Positions 1-7,757 of a DNA stretch of 64,000 nucleotides are shown piece by piece. A model generated the notes under the pieces. The model did no database searches. It had not been told where the DNA came from and was given only the letters and a program-made list of their open reading frames with translations. Every line of letters starts with the position of its first letter. The first letter of the stretch is position 1. A program made the translations under genes and the position numbers. The DNA comes from Streptomyces collinus (GTDB taxonomy: Bacteria; Actinomycetota; Actinomycetes; Streptomycetales; Streptomycetaceae). The DNA lies in NCBI RefSeq assembly GCF_031348265.1, contig NZ_CP133771.1, positions 6,882,001 through 6,946,000 on the forward strand, read 5' to 3'.

Positions 1-375
1 GACACGGGGTTCCTGGTCCGGGAGCCAGCCGAAGGCGAGGCAGCTGCCGGTCACGCCCAGGAGCAGGCCGATGAAGAAGCCGCCCAGGTTGGAGGTCATC
101 CAGGTGCCCAGGGAGACCAGGACACCGATGACCGAGTAGAACAGGCGCTGGGTGGGGTTGAAGAGGATCAGCACGCCGCACAGCAGCATCACCACCGGGA
201 GCAGATAGCCGGCCAGGCCCTGCATGCCGACGTGCAGGATGACGTCCAGCGACGCCTTCAGGGTGAGCAGGACCTCCGCCCCGCCCAGGGCGAGCAGCAG
301 CCCGCCCCAGAACGGGCGGCCGGCCCGCCACTGTCTGAAGGCGGGCCGGACTCCCTCACGCGGGCCGCGCGGCAT
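1..375 (-). CDS. DUF6114 family integral membrane protein (3' part missing)
   Basis: Only the first 125 codons lie in the window; the rest runs off the left edge. The start is the ATG at 375, whose A is shared with the TGA stop of the upstream DUF6230 gene (TGATG), so the two are probably translationally coupled. After a basic N-terminus (MPRGPREGVRPAFRQWRAGR) there are about four hydrophobic segments, for example 'FWGGLLLALGGAEVLLTL' and 'LFYSVIGVLVSLGTWM', typical of DUF6114 proteins. These proteins are known from actinomycetes, usually encoded next to a DUF6230 protein. The biochemical role is unknown; the pairing suggests a two-component cell-envelope unit. I am fairly sure of the family and not of any function. 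Confidence 0.85.
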   Translation of the reverse strand, partial: MPRGPREGVRPAFRQWRAGRPFWGGLLLALGGAEVLLTLKASLDVILHVGMQGLAGYLLPVVMLLCGVLILFNPTQRLFYSVIGVLVSLGTWMTSNLGGFFIGLLLGVTGSCLAFGWLPDQEPRV

Positions 376-1046
376 CAGCAACCCGATCCGCTGAAGCCCA
401 GCTTCAGGCCCGGCAGCTTGAACACGCCGGCCGTCGTGGCGTAGTTGGTCTGCCGCAGGTTGGCGATGTGCACCGTGTCCGACTGCTGGCTGAACACGCC
501 GATCGGCCCACGGCCCTTCGGGCCCGCCTTGTTCAGGGTGCTGGCGTCGTTGCCGATCTCGATGTTGGTGAAGGCGGCGTCGCCGGTCAGCTCGGTCGAG
601 TCGGTCGTCAGATCGCTGGCGCGCACCTTCTGTGAGCCCTCGCCCGCCCTGATGACCAGGTTCGTGCCGCCCAGGTCCACGCTCTGGCAGAGCTTGGTGA
701 GCGTGGCGTTCTTGATCACGGACGTGACGACCAGCACCTGACCGCCGGTCTCGCCCGCGTTGGGGCTGCCCTCGGCCATCTCGTCCAGGCCGCCGAACTG
801 TGCGAAGCCGGTGCCGTCCAGTTCGGTCGCGGTGACCGTGAAGGGCATGCCGGAGATGGCGAACTGCACGCCCAGGGCCCCTTCGGCGGTGAGGACCGCG
901 AGGCCCGCGGCGACCAGGGTGGCCGGCACCGCCATCACCGCGGCTCGGCGTGCCCGGACCCGCCCGCGTCGCGCGGGAGCGTCGCTGACGTCCGGGGCGG
1001 CGACGCCGTCCGGTCTTTCGGGGGTGTGCTCGGCGGGGGAGGTCAT
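375..1046 (-). CDS. DUF6230 family exported protein
   Basis: This 223-residue protein has a charged N-terminus, one hydrophobic segment at about residues 40-60 ('VMAVPATLVAAGLAVLTAEG') that may be a signal anchor, and an extracellular-looking domain. That domain has conserved features such as 'GVQFAISGMPFTVTATELDGTGF' (split here as AISGMPFTV and ELDGTGF) and a C-terminal Cys in 'GFSGSGC'. Members have sometimes been labelled cholesterol esterase, but I see no serine-hydrolase motif to support that. I chose the ATG at 1046 because GGAG lies five bases before it; a longer frame upstream lacks a good ribosome-binding site. It is followed by the coupled DUF6114 gene. Function unknown; probably a surface protein. 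Confidence 0.85.
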   Translation of the reverse strand: MTSPAEHTPERPDGVAAPDVSDAPARRGRVRARRAAVMAVPATLVAAGLAVLTAEGALGVQFAISGMPFTVTATELDGTGFAQFGGLDEMAEGSPNAGETGGQVLVVTSVIKNATLTKLCQSVDLGGTNLVIRAGEGSQKVRASDLTTDSTELTGDAAFTNIEIGNDASTLNKAGPKGRGPIGVFSQQSDTVHIANLRQTNYATTAGVFKLPGLKLGFSGSGC

Positions 1047-1683
1047 GTCTGCTCCAGGTGCATGTCGGTGCGGATCGGACTTCGGTGGCACGTTGCCCTG
1101 GCGCGGACATCGACCGCGTACGCACGTCTCCCGCAACTCCCGGCGGTTGCAAGGGCTTTCTCGTTACGCCGCAGTAGCCGTCGAGGAAGTTACCGGGGGT
1201 TACATGAGGGGTCAAGAGAAGTGTGAACAAAGAGTGGTGATTGTGCGTCATGGGTGAGCCGCCGGTTTCCCGAAAGGCTCACGACGTGCACAACTCCCCT
1301 GCAATGTCTTGACGTTGACGGAGAGGCAGGTCTACAACTCTCCTCGTCCCACCGGATCCGTGGCGCCGGATCCGCCGCGCGGCACGTCCGCGTGTCCCGG
1401 ACCCGCTCGTCCCCGTCAGGGCATCTCGTCGCCCGGTTCGTCCGCACGGGCTTTCCCTCGCCCGAGTCCCCCCCGCCACGGCACGGCCGCTTCCTTCGGA
1501 GCCGTGCCACCAGCCACCCCCCGCCCGGCCCGGCCGGAGGTCCCTTCCCGTGTGAACCTCCGGCCGGTGACCGGCCTGCCGTTGCAGGCCCGTCACGTAC
1601 GGAGAAGGCGTGACGGGCCTGCAACGGCGGACGCCCGGCGCACCCCCACCCCTCACCCCCGCTATCGAAAGAGGTACACCCGC
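1047..1683. other. Long non-coding divergent region
   Basis: This 637-base stretch separates the DUF6230 gene (leftward) from the small secreted-protein gene (rightward). I find no convincing gene in it. It holds three closely spaced 'gttac' motifs at about 1164-1203. It also has a nested inverted repeat with arms at 1254-1260 and 1276-1282 (gtgagcc/ggctcac) around a smaller TTTC-CC-GAAA dyad, and a very strong hairpin at 1578-1628 listed separately. Promoters for both flanking genes must lie here, but I cannot place them confidently. Confidence 0.5.
1578..1628 (+). repeat. Perfect 20-bp inverted repeat (hairpin) in the leader of the secreted-protein gene
   Basis: Arms at 1578-1597 and 1609-1628 are exact reverse complements over 20 bp, separated by an 11-base loop (1598-1608). 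The structure ends 55 bases before the ATG at 1684 and is not followed by a T-run. It could be an attenuator, an mRNA-stabilising 5' stem, or an upstream terminator that insulates the gene; position alone does not decide. Confidence 0.8.
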
Positions 1684-2325
1684 ATGCGTACGCGCACCCT
1701 CCTCACCCTCACCGCCGCCGTCGCCGCCCTGGGCCTCGCCGCCCCCGCCTCCGCGGCCGACACCCCCGTCCTGACCACCGCCGACGGAGCGGCCGTCGCG
1801 GTCGGCGACGTCCTCGACGCCTCCCTGGCGAGCGGCACCGCCGCCACCTTCTACTCCAGCGCGACCGGCACCAGCGGCATCTCCTGCACCAAGTCGGCGT
1901 TCTCCGCCGCCGTCACCGACAACCCCGCCGCCCCCGGCACCGCCACCGAGTCCCTGACCTCGCACAGCTTCGACACCAGCGGCTGTACCACCAACGTCGT
2001 CGGGGTGCTCGGCGTCAGCGGCATCACCGTCGACAACCTGCCCTACACCACCAGCGTGTCCTCCGGCGGCACCGTCTCCGTGACCCCGGCCGCGGGCTCC
2101 GCCGTCCAGTCCACGGTCAAGCTGCGCACCCTGCTCGGCACCATCACCTGCGTCTACCAGGCCCCCGGCCTGACCGGCACGGCGAGCAACGCCGACAACA
2201 GCATCTCCTTCGCCAACCAGCAGTTCACCAAGGTGTCCGGCTCGTCGCTGTGCTTCAGCAACGCCTTCTTCACCGCCAAGTACGCCCCGGTGACCAAGGG
2301 GGGCGTCGCCGTCGTCGTCAACTAG
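1684..2325 (+). CDS. Small secreted protein of unknown function
   Basis: This 213-residue product has a clear signal peptide (MRTRTLLTLTAAVAALGLA then APASA, cleavage near residue 26 before ADTPVL). The mature part is rich in Thr, Ser, Gly and Val. It carries four cysteines (in 'GISCTKS', 'SGCTTN', 'TCVYQA' and 'SLCFSN') that could form two disulfides, and looks all-beta. The ATG is preceded by 'aaagagg' with about 9-base spacing. I do not recognise a named domain; similar Tat/Sec-signal hypothetical proteins occur in many Streptomyces. It is convergent with the LPMO gene, whose stop lies only 17 bases away. Confidence 0.8.
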   Translation: MRTRTLLTLTAAVAALGLAAPASAADTPVLTTADGAAVAVGDVLDASLASGTAATFYSSATGTSGISCTKSAFSAAVTDNPAAPGTATESLTSHSFDTSGCTTNVVGVLGVSGITVDNLPYTTSVSSGGTVSVTPAAGSAVQSTVKLRTLLGTITCVYQAPGLTGTASNADNSISFANQQFTKVSGSSLCFSNAFFTAKYAPVTKGGVAVVVN

Positions 2326-2342
2326 GCCCGGTCAGCGGTAGT

Positions 2343-3272
2343 TCAGCGTCGCCGCAGCCGTACGGCCAGGGCGGCGCCGCCGGTGAGCAGCAGCACCGCC
2401 GCGGCGCCGCCCGCCAGCACGGGCGCGGACGGGCCGGAGGCCGGGCCCGACGTGGTGGCCAGCGGCGTGTGGTCGCCCTGGGGCTGCGGGCCGGGGGAGT
2501 CCGCGGCGGGGCTCGCCACCGGCTCCTCCTTCTCCGGCTCCCTCTTCTGCCCGGCCTCCTCCTTTTCCGGCCGCTTCTTCTCCGGCTCCTGCGCCTTCCG
2601 TTCCGTGCTCGCCTCCTCCTTCCGAGGCTCCTTCTCCGGGAACACCACGTCCGAGCACGAGTAGTAGGTGTCCGGAGTGCTGCTGTTCTGCCAGACCGTG
2701 TACAGCACATGCCGCCCGGTCCGGTCGGACGGCAGGGCCGCCTCGAAGCGGTACGCGCCGTCCGTCAGAGCCGGGTCCGTCACCTCGGCGAACGGCTTCT
2801 CCGGCAGGTCGGACCAGGACAGCGGCCCGTCCGGGTCGTAACCGGGCTTCGTCAGATACATCCGGAACGTGCCGGTGTGCGGGATCGTCGAGACGTACCG
2901 CATCGTCAGCTTCGCGCCGGGCGTCATCCGGGTCGACGGCCAGTCGGCGCGGGCGAGGTCGAGACCCCGGTAGGCGGGCAGGCCCCCGCTGCACAGCTTC
3001 CCGTCCGGGATCACCGCGCGGTCCCGGCCGTTCACGTTCGCCACCCGCAGGTTGTCCCACGCCGTGAAGGGCGCGCCGTTCGCGGCGACGGCCGCACGGC
3101 ACGCCGCCGTGCCTGCCCGGTCACCACCCTCCGGGGAACAGGCCACCACCCGGCTCACCGGGTCCGTCGGCGCCCCGTGCGCGTGGGCGGGTCCCGCCGT
3201 CCCGAGCGGCAGCAGCAGCGGGGTCATCAGAGCAGCGGCGAGTGCGATGCGGTGTGCGGTCGTACGAGGCAT
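2343..3272 (-). CDS. AA10 lytic polysaccharide monooxygenase with C-terminal membrane anchor
   Basis: AA10 enzymes are secreted monocopper enzymes that oxidatively cleave chitin or cellulose. The 309-residue protein has a signal peptide ending 'AGPAHA', so the mature protein starts at His32 (HGAPTDPVSR), the first histidine-brace ligand. The second is His132 in 'IPHTGTFRMYLTKPGYDP'. The conserved C-terminal core motif reads 'TYYSCSDVVF' (residues 202-211), with Tyr where many AA10 proteins have Phe at the axial copper position. After about residue 212 comes a Lys/Glu/Pro-rich linker of roughly 60 residues, then a hydrophobic segment and 'RLRRR' tail. It is therefore probably anchored to the membrane, with the enzyme reaching into or through the wall. 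The start is an ATG preceded by GAGGAG. No DasR-like site was recognisable upstream. Substrate is unknown. Confidence 0.93.
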   Translation of the reverse strand: MPRTTAHRIALAAALMTPLLLPLGTAGPAHAHGAPTDPVSRVVACSPEGGDRAGTAACRAAVAANGAPFTAWDNLRVANVNGRDRAVIPDGKLCSGGLPAYRGLDLARADWPSTRMTPGAKLTMRYVSTIPHTGTFRMYLTKPGYDPDGPLSWSDLPEKPFAEVTDPALTDGAYRFEAALPSDRTGRHVLYTVWQNSSTPDTYYSCSDVVFPEKEPRKEEASTERKAQEPEKKRPEKEEAGQKREPEKEEPVASPAADSPGPQPQGDHTPLATTSGPASGPSAPVLAGGAAAVLLLTGGAALAVRLRRR

Positions 3273-3642
3273 CCGTCTGCTTCTCCTCGGCCCGGGCGGC
3301 GACGTTCGGTAGTGCAGTACGGGAAAACGGCCCGACGCGTTCATCGCGCCACGACCTGCTCCAAAAGGGGCCATTGGACGCCCAACTGACCGCCGTCCGA
3401 CCGCCATAGAGGGTGCGCGGGCAAGTGGATCGAGGGTTTCCCCCGTATCCCGCTGACCTTTCCTTTGCCTATCGTTCGACCACAGCTGACCCGCAGGTAA
3501 CCCCGAACGGTCCGCTCCCCACACGCCTGGCCGGCCATCGCGTCGCTCTTCGCTTTTCGAACGACCCCCCTCCGCTTCGAGGACGAAGCGACTCCACCGC
3601 CGCTCCGCCCAGCCCGGAGTCCGGCCACGAAAGGCAACGACC
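3273..3642. promoter_or_regulatory. Divergent promoter region of the LPMO and S8 protease genes
   Basis: This 370-base non-coding region separates two divergently transcribed secreted-enzyme genes and must carry both promoters. A 7-bp inverted repeat with a 4-base loop lies at 3573-3590 (cgcttcg/cgaagcg), 52 bases before the protease GTG. A second short dyad, 'ttgg-acgc-ccaa', lies near 3375-3386. No gene is visible and I cannot assign a regulator. Confidence 0.4.
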
Positions 3643-5442
3643 GTGCGTATCTCCCCAGAGCTCAGACGGAAGCTGATATCCGTCGCCGTCGTCTCCACCG
3701 CCCTGCTGACCGCCGCCCCCGCCTCGGTCGCCGTCGCCCAGGAGCCGGCTCCCCGCCCGGCAGCCGTTCCCGCCGCGCAGACCGAGGCCGCCCCCGGGGT
3801 CCAGGCCGAGCGCCTCATCGTCGGCTACAAGTCCGGTGCGAGCGAGGCCAAGTCCAACAAGGCGGCGGCCGCCGACGCCGCGACCAAGGCCGACAAGACC
3901 GGCGAGGACGTCGACTTCCAGCGCCGCCTCGGCACCGGGGCCGCCCTCGTCGAGCTGGGCTCCGACCCCACCCGGGCGTCCGTCTCCGACGTCGTCGCCG
4001 CGTACCAGGCCGACCCGCAGGTCGCCTACGTCGTCCCGGACCGCCTGAACAAGCCGACGGCCGTCACCCCGAACGACACCGAGTACAGCAAGCAGTGGGA
4101 CCTGTTCGAGTCCACCGCGGGCATGAACGTCCCCGCCGCCTGGGACACCACCACCGGCAGCGGCGTGACCGTCGCCGTCATCGACACCGGCTACGTCGCC
4201 CACTCGGACCTGGCCGCGAACATCGTCGGCGGCTACGACTTCATCTCCGACACCGCCGTCTCCGTCGACGGCAACGGCCGTGACAGCAACCCGGCCGACC
4301 CGGGCGACTGGTACAACGACAACGAGTGCGGCCAGGGCATCCCGGCTTCCACCTCCTCCTGGCACGGCACCCACGTGGCCGGCACCATCGCCGCCGCCAC
4401 CAACAACGGCAAGGGTGTCGCCGGTATCGCCTACGGCGCGAAGATCTCCCCGGTCCGCGTGCTGGGCAAGTGCGGCGGCTACGACTCCGACATCATCGAC
4501 GCCATCACCTGGGCGTCCGGCGGCACCGTCTCCGGCGTGCCCGCCAACACCAACGTCGCCAAGGTCATCAACATGAGCCTCGGCGGGGGCGGCGCCTGCT
4601 CCAGCGCTACGCAGAGCGCCATCAACGGCGCCGTGAACCGCGGCACCTCGGTCGTCGTCGCGGCCGGCAACGAGAACACCAACGCCTCGTCCTCGTCCCC
4701 GGCGAACTGCAGCAACGTCATCACCGTCGCCGCGACCAACCGCGCCGGCAGCCGTGCCTCGTACTCCAACTACGGCACGGTCGTGGACATCTCCGCCCCC
4801 GGCGGTGAGACCCGCACCTCGACCGCCAACGGCATCCTCTCCACGCTGAACTCCGGCACGAAGACGCCGTCGAGCGAGAACTACGCCTCCTACCAGGGCA
4901 CCAGCATGGCCACCCCGCACGTCGCGGGCCTCGCCGCCCTGATGAAGTCGGCCAACTCCGCCCTCACCCCGGCGCAGATCGAGTCGGCCATCAAGGCCAA
5001 CGCCCGTGCCCTGCCGGGCACCTGCTCCGGCGGCTGCGGCGCGGGCCTCGCGGACGCCGCCAAGACGGTCCAGGCCGTCAAGGGCGGTACGTCCACCGGC
5101 ACGACGTTCTCCAGCACCACCGCCGTCGCCATCCCGGACAACGGCGCCGCGATCGAGTCGCCGATCAGCGTCACGGGCCGCAGCGGCAACGCTCCCTCGG
5201 CCCTCCAGGTCGGCGTGGACATCACCCACACCTACCGCGGTGACCTCGTCATCGACCTGATCGCGCCGGACGGTTCGGCGTACCGCCTGAAGGCCGCCGC
5301 GTCGGACTCCGCGGACAACGTGAACACCACCTACACGGTGAACGCCTCCAGTGAAGTGGCCAACGGCACCTGGAAGCTGCGCGTCCAGGACACCGCCGCC
5401 CAGGACACGGGCACCCTCAACGGCTGGAAGCTGACCTTCTGA
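3643..5442 (+). CDS. Secreted S8 (subtilisin-like) serine protease with P/Homo B domain
   Basis: This 599-residue prepro-enzyme has a signal peptide at about 1-32 (ending 'PASVAVAQ') and an inhibitor-I9-like propeptide at about 55-130 ('ERLIVGYKSG...'). The peptidase S8 domain follows, with the full catalytic triad: Asp181 in 'VAVIDTGY', His241 in 'WHGTHVAG' and Ser421 in 'GTSMATPHVAG'. A C-terminal P-domain spans about 480-599, ending 'GTLNGWKLTF'; such domains stabilise secreted proteases. It should degrade extracellular protein during mycelial growth. The start is GTG at 3643, with 'aaagg' about 8 bases upstream. A strong terminator follows the stop, so it is probably monocistronic. Confidence 0.96.
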   Translation: MRISPELRRKLISVAVVSTALLTAAPASVAVAQEPAPRPAAVPAAQTEAAPGVQAERLIVGYKSGASEAKSNKAAAADAATKADKTGEDVDFQRRLGTGAALVELGSDPTRASVSDVVAAYQADPQVAYVVPDRLNKPTAVTPNDTEYSKQWDLFESTAGMNVPAAWDTTTGSGVTVAVIDTGYVAHSDLAANIVGGYDFISDTAVSVDGNGRDSNPADPGDWYNDNECGQGIPASTSSWHGTHVAGTIAAATNNGKGVAGIAYGAKISPVRVLGKCGGYDSDIIDAITWASGGTVSGVPANTNVAKVINMSLGGGGACSSATQSAINGAVNRGTSVVVAAGNENTNASSSSPANCSNVITVAATNRAGSRASYSNYGTVVDISAPGGETRTSTANGILSTLNSGTKTPSSENYASYQGTSMATPHVAGLAALMKSANSALTPAQIESAIKANARALPGTCSGGCGAGLADAAKTVQAVKGGTSTGTTFSSTTAVAIPDNGAAIESPISVTGRSGNAPSALQVGVDITHTYRGDLVIDLIAPDGSAYRLKAAASDSADNVNTTYTVNASSEVANGTWKLRVQDTAAQDTGTLNGWKLTF

Positions 5443-5493
5443 TCCTCCCTCTGATCCTCCTTCGGGAACGCTGAACGAGGCAGGCCGCGAGCG

Positions 5494-5534
5494 GGCGGGC
5501 CGGCCGGTGCGGATGGGGCACCGGCCGGCCCGCC
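5494..5534 (+). terminator. Rho-independent terminator after the S8 protease gene
   Basis: Arms at 5494-5509 and 5519-5534 pair perfectly over 16 bp with a 9-base loop and are followed by 'ttta'. The hairpin lies 52 bases after the protease stop and before the cprB promoter. Confidence 0.85.
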
Positions 5535-5688
5535 TTTACGTCTGGCCACGGATCCCCCACAGTTAGATACCGAACGCGCTGTTTTCTTTCACCAGTTGCG
5601 CTTGTTTTGCCGGATGTGCACCCGCACTCCGGCACACTGGTGTGATGGAAGCCGTCTCAGGGTGAGTTATCGTGTACGCGGGGTAAAA

Positions 5689-5710
5689 ACAAACGGCATG
5701 ACCCGTTCAT
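5689..5710 (+). promoter_or_regulatory. Putative CprB (ARE-type) operator upstream of cprB
   Basis: A 22-base pseudo-palindrome has half-sites ACAAACGG and CCCGTTCAT, centred 35 bases before the cprB start. The core aacgg/ccgtt is perfectly symmetric with a 6-base spacer. From memory, the operator described upstream of S. coelicolor cprB has the pattern ACATACGG...CCCGTTTAT, so only a few positions differ. Autoregulation of cprB is therefore the natural reading. Confidence 0.7.
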
Positions 5711-5734
5711 TTCCGTCCCGGGAGAGTTCAGCCG

Positions 5735-6382
5735 ATGGCGAGGCAGTTGCGAGCCGAGCAGACCCGCTCGACGATCATCACGGCCGCCGCTGACCTGTTC
5801 GACCGTCGCGGCTACGAATCGACCAGTCTCAGCGACATCGTGGAGCACGCCCACGTCACCAAGGGCGCCCTGTACTTCCACTTCGCGGCGAAGGAGGATC
5901 TCGCCCACGCGATCCTCGAACTCCAGTCGCACACCGCCCGCCGGCTCGCGACGGAGACGGACAACCGCGGCCGCACCTCCCTGGAGGCGCTGATGCGCCT
6001 CACGTTCGGCATCACCCGCATGTCCGTCGAGGACCCGGTGCTGCGGGCCGGGCTGCGCCTCGCCACGGGAGGGATCCGGCCCAGGCCGCCCCTGAGCCAC
6101 CCCTTCACCGAATGGCTGGACATCGTCACGGCCCGGCTCGTCGGTGCGGTCAAGGAGTCCGACGTCCATCCGGACATCGATATCGACGTCGTGGCCCACT
6201 CGTTGGTCTGCTTCTTCGTCGGCACCCGCGTCGTGGGCCGCTCCCGCGAGCCGGTCGCGCGCCAGCCCCGCCGCACGGCCGAGATGTGGAACATACTCAT
6301 CCGCGGCCTGGTCCCGGTGACCCGCAGGGCCCGCTATCTGAGCCTGGCGGCCCGTCTGGAGCGGGAGATCGCGCCGGTGTGA
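5735..6382 (+). CDS. cprB: TetR-family gamma-butyrolactone-receptor homologue CprB
   Basis: This 215-residue TetR regulator has an N-terminal HTH at about residues 10-56 ('LSDIVEHAHVTKGALYFHF') with the YFHF recognition helix shared by ArpA, ScbR and CprB. The sequence runs closely parallel to S. coelicolor CprB (SCO6071), from MARQLRAEQTR to 'RRARYLSLAARLE'. CprB influences antibiotic production and sporulation. The start ATG follows 'gggagag' at a normal distance. An ARE-like palindrome upstream suggests autorepression. The next genes rightwards are the DUF89 phosphatase and geosmin synthase, the same order as in S. coelicolor. A 26-bp sequence covering the last codons is repeated just after the stop. 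Confidence 0.93.
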   Translation: MARQLRAEQTRSTIITAAADLFDRRGYESTSLSDIVEHAHVTKGALYFHFAAKEDLAHAILELQSHTARRLATETDNRGRTSLEALMRLTFGITRMSVEDPVLRAGLRLATGGIRPRPPLSHPFTEWLDIVTARLVGAVKESDVHPDIDIDVVAHSLVCFFVGTRVVGRSREPVARQPRRTAEMWNILIRGLVPVTRRARYLSLAARLEREIAPV

Positions 6383-6422
6383 CCGGGGTCGCTCCGGTCT
6401 GGAGCGGGAGATCGCGCCGGTG
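6354..6422. repeat. 26-bp direct repeat spanning the cprB stop codon
   Basis: Positions 6354-6379 (the end of cprB) are repeated exactly at 6397-6422, 43 bases further on in non-coding DNA. This looks like a recent small segmental duplication that copied the 3' end of cprB into the spacer before the DUF89 gene. Confidence 0.85.
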
Positions 6423-6504
6423 GGGCCAGGGGCGTGCCCGGCAGTCCGGCCCGTGCGGCGGGCACGCGCGTCACCGCGGCGTACCCGCGCGTTACCGTGA
6501 GCCC

Positions 6505-7689
6505 ATGCCCGACACCCCCTCCGCACCCCTGCTCCTCGGCAACCAGCCGGGCTCCTTCCCCCACAGCGTGCTGGCCGAGCGGCACCCCGCCATCATCCGG
6601 CAGGTCCGCGATGCCTTCCCGTACGAACCCGGACAGCACCGCGCGCTCGACGAACTGCTCGCCAACTGCACCGAGGGTGTGATCGAGCCCCTCCCCGCCG
6701 ACGCGCACGACCGGGACCTCTGGGAGACCTGGGGGCTCGGCGAGTACACCGGCCGCTCCTGGTTCGACGTGCCGTGGCTCTGGTCCGAGAGCTGGTTCTA
6801 CCGCCGACTGCTCCAGGCCGTCGGCTATTTCGGCCCCGGCCCCTGGCAGGGCGTCGACCCCTTCCGCCCCTTCAAACTCGCCGAACTCGACTCCGCCGAG
6901 ACCGACGAGGAACTCGCCGCACTCGACGACCTCGCCGGCCGCCCCGCCGCCGAACAGGCCCAGGCCCTGCTGCACGGCTCCCTGTGGGGCAACCGCGCCG
7001 ACCTCGGCTTCCGCCTCTCGGCCGAGGGCGCGCGGGCCGCGGACGCCGCGCCCGGGCTGGTCGCCGACGACAGCGACCGGCTCTGGTCGCTGCTGGACAG
7101 GGCCGACGGGGCCACGCTGTACCTGGTCGCCGACAACGCGGGCCGCGAACTCGTCCCCGATCTCCTCCTCATCGCCCATCTCCTGCGCAGCGGCCGCATC
7201 GGACAGGCGGTCCTGCACGTCAAGCCGTACCCCTACTACGTCTCCGACGCCACCACCGCCGACGTCGTCGACGCCCTGCGCCGGCTGACCGGGGCCGGGG
7301 GAGCGGCCGCCGCGTACGGACGGCACCTGTGGTCCGCCCTGGGCGACGGGCGGCTCACCCTGCGCGCCCACCCCTTCTCCAGCGCCCCGCTGCCGTACGC
7401 GGAGATGCCCGGCGACCTGCGCGCCGACTTCGCCGCGGCCACCCTCACGATCGTCAAGGGCGACCTCAACTACCGCCGTCTGGTGGGCGACCGGCTCTGG
7501 GACCCGACCACGCCGTTCGCCGACGTGGCCACCTGCTTCCCCGGCCCGGTCGCCGCCCTGCGCACCCTGAAGTCCGACGTGATCACCGGCCTCGACGCAC
7601 AGACGGAGGCCGCCCTGGTCGCGGCGGAGGACCAGCGCTGGCGCACCAGCGGCACGCACGCGCTGATCCAGCTACGGGACGCCCCCTGA
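6505..7689 (+). CDS. DUF89/ARMT1-like damage-control phosphatase family protein
   Basis: This 394-residue protein has the signature motifs of DUF89 metal-dependent phosphatases of the ARMT1 branch. They are 'SLWGNRADLGF' (about 159-169), the metal-binding 'VADNAGREL' (Asp210, Asn211), 'HVKPYPYYVSD' and 'VKGDLNYRRL'. The family is proposed to hydrolyse damaged or excess sugar-phosphate metabolites; the substrate here is unknown. The ATG at 6505 has no Shine-Dalgarno sequence, but TACCGT at 6493-6498 ends six bases before it, which suggests a leaderless transcript. It sits between cprB and geosmin synthase, an arrangement conserved with S. coelicolor. Confidence 0.9.
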   Translation: MPDTPSAPLLLGNQPGSFPHSVLAERHPAIIRQVRDAFPYEPGQHRALDELLANCTEGVIEPLPADAHDRDLWETWGLGEYTGRSWFDVPWLWSESWFYRRLLQAVGYFGPGPWQGVDPFRPFKLAELDSAETDEELAALDDLAGRPAAEQAQALLHGSLWGNRADLGFRLSAEGARAADAAPGLVADDSDRLWSLLDRADGATLYLVADNAGRELVPDLLLIAHLLRSGRIGQAVLHVKPYPYYVSDATTADVVDALRRLTGAGGAAAAYGRHLWSALGDGRLTLRAHPFSSAPLPYAEMPGDLRADFAAATLTIVKGDLNYRRLVGDRLWDPTTPFADVATCFPGPVAALRTLKSDVITGLDAQTEAALVAAEDQRWRTSGTHALIQLRDAP

Positions 7690-7757
7690 TTCACGCGATG
7701 GTGTGATCATGTACGGCTCGGCGGATGCCGTCGAGGGGCGCCGGGTAGGGCCCGGCC

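Noticed and set aside
375..1046. Cholesterol esterase annotation for the DUF6230 protein
   Set aside because: No serine-hydrolase motif is visible; the name appears to be historical.
3273..3642. DasR site upstream of the LPMO gene
   Set aside because: I looked for the ACTGGTCTAGACCAGT-like pattern expected for chitin genes and found none.
3469..5229. A 586-codon minus-strand frame opposite the S8 protease
   Set aside because: It has low-complexity Gly/Asp/Val composition, while the plus strand has a complete catalytic triad and P-domain.
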